Positions 20,481-21,884 of a stretch of 21,884 bases of DNA are shown one piece after another. The notes below the pieces were generated by a model. It saw nothing but the letters and a program-made list of their open reading frames with translations, was not told the DNA's origin and did no database searches. Origin of the DNA: Rhodocollybia butyracea. Lineage: Eukaryota > Basidiomycota > Agaricomycetes > Agaricales > Omphalotaceae. Position numbers and translations under genes: made by a program. Numbering within the stretch: the first letter of the stretch is position 1; every line of letters starts with the position of its first letter. The stretch is from contig JADNRY010000911.1 of assembly GCA_015501585.1 (NCBI GenBank), positions 1 through 21,884 on the forward strand, given 5' to 3'.

Positions 20481-21509
20481 AGCTGCTGTGACGCTGTAAA
20501 GTCCTCGACCAAACTCTGGGCCAAGCTACAATATTGTGAGTGAACTTAATCACTAGGAACTTGTACCACAATCTTAGTGGCTTGTCTAACTTTGTGAAGA
20601 AGTCAACTAAGGAACCCTCACTCTGGAGCCAAATAATCCCTTACTAGAAGCCATCCCCTCTAAGGAAGCAACTAGATTTGAGTTGATCTGGAGTTCAAGA
20701 GAACTCTACACACTTAAATTTGATCAAGATATAAATGGGCTTTGCGAAGCGTGGGAAGTTTATTACTTTCTTAAGATAACTAAGTCAGGAGGCATCACGC
20801 TACTGATCCCGTGGGGACATTCTATGGAGCACTGGTCTTAGCAGTCAAGTCGAGGGCAAGAAACTTGTCTTATTGAATAAATATGTCTGGCTTAGAGAGA
20901 GTTTAAAACAAAAAATAGATGAAACAGATACAGAGAGAGACGGAAAGAGAGTGGAACAGAGGAATCTGGCTTGGAAAGGAAACTCCAGCCTATATATGGT
21001 ACACACAATAAAGAAATAGTCCATTCTTGGGTATATATCAGAGGTAAAATATGATTTCATGAGGATTAACATAGTTTTAAAGTGTTTTGATCCAAGTGAG
21101 GTTTCTCCGACTACTCCACAATTCTCTGGGTCAGGAGTACCTTTACGCTTCATGATCACTCGCCACCCGGTTTCCCTTGGGTGAGTTTCATTCTATTCCT
21201 TGGATAGTTCTGTCCATCCTGAGTGTAATTAACATTCTCTCGAGAAGGCCTGTTGTTTAGCTTTCCAACAACACCACTTATGATAGTCTTGAGCAACTGT
21301 GCTGAGTATGTACAAGTGATTCCCGATAGTCGGCTTTAACCAATAAGACCTCCCGTGTATGATTTCTAAGATCAAACATTTTGATTTACCAAGGCTATCC
21401 CGGCACGTAGCTTTCCGTAGGACTGCTAAGCATGTTTCTACCATCTTCACAGTTACAACCAGTGCTGCAAATAGACCTCTACGGTTTCCTTGGGATTGTT
21501 CTGGTCCAA
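20481..21509. other. Non-coding, possibly retroelement-derived
   Basis: No frame is convincing. Read on the minus strand, a TATA-like ACCATATATAGG (21002-20991) is followed by a long pyrimidine-rich tract and a TTTATTCAATAAG stretch (about 20870). That layout is seen in fungal LTRs, but I cannot find paired ends. The motif TGTGACGCTGTAAAGTCC at 20489 resembles TGTTACGGACTGTAAAGTCC at 21510. Confidence 0.25.
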
Positions 21510-21879
21510 TGTTACGGACTGTAAAGTCCACATCTTAACATAGCTTGTTGGGGGTCTTAGTGCAAGGGATGCCTTCCCTCATAATTCCTTCCCTTGAGTA
21601 ACACGTTGGCTTAGTACTTAACCTGCTTTGAGATGTCCTGTAGTTTAGACAGTATACACTCTTGGGTATAACTAGATTGACAATCTAGCATTACATCTCC
21701 AGGCAGCCCAGGTATCCTTGCTAGCTTGGCTCTAGGCTACGCTTGTGGGCATACCTTCACGGCTCGCTGAGTATTATTGATAATTCTTTTGGCTCGGCAA
21801 CAGCTATCATGCTCAGGCTCCATATAACTCTCTTATTGCATTGTATAATGTGTACAAAATGTCAAAATGTATGGTTACA
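21510..21879 (+). repeat. Possible solo LTR
   Basis: The segment starts TGTTACGGACTGTAAAGTCC and ends ATGGTTACA, so it has TG..CA ends and an LTR-like length of 370 bp. The flanking five bases (TCCAA on the left, TCCTT on the right) agree only in the first three, so a target duplication is not shown, and no second copy is in the window. Listed as a candidate only. Confidence 0.25.
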
Positions 21880-21884
21880 TCCTT

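Overview
The window looks like nuclear DNA of a filamentous basidiomycete, probably an Agaricomycete. The evidence is a coding gene cut by many introns of about 46-60 nt with GT..AG ends, a Ty1/copia retrotransposon, a Ty3-like gag relic, a MITE with hAT-type ends, and a decayed gene that looks like the basidiomycete RTC4-like family. There is no sign of bacterial gene organisation.

Region by region. 1-875: left edge, no convincing gene. 876-3436 (+): an acyl-CoA synthetase/4-coumarate:CoA ligase-like gene in 18 exons (two of only 12 and 15 nt). It ends in a peroxisomal SKL tripeptide, and its only defect is an extra A in an A8 tract. 3772-4499 (-): the 3' end of a spliced gene of unknown function, with less certain exons further upstream. 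5.3-7.4 kb: no confident gene; one short tandem repeat, one TATA-like promoter candidate and a few weak ORFs. 7407-10319 (+): a broken Ty3-like Gag gene. A 669-bp MITE with hAT-like ends lies inside it, flanked by 8-bp duplications and itself containing a 62-nt hairpin. 10357-11567: two nested palindromic elements with long inverted termini. 12236-19832: a decayed RTC4-like gene whose first exon was split by a 5.1-kb Ty1/copia element (12276-17370). 19.8-21.9 kb: no clear gene, with a possible solo LTR at the right edge.

How it fits together. The left 5 kb is ordinary host sequence. From about 7.4 kb rightward the window is a transposon-on-transposon and transposon-on-gene landscape. The copia element has LTRs differing at 1 of 398 positions and an exact 5-bp target duplication, so it is recent. 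The gene it entered is already scarred by TGA stops, all of which could come from CGA codons. Removing the copia element, or the MITE, in thought gives continuous reading frames across both junctions, which confirms the insertion boundaries at base level. No new defence system or other undescribed functional system was found. The strongest unusual items are the nested inverted-repeat elements, the MITE inside gag, the apparent half-tRNA primer site of the copia element, and the lone homopolymer frameshift in an otherwise intact ligase gene.
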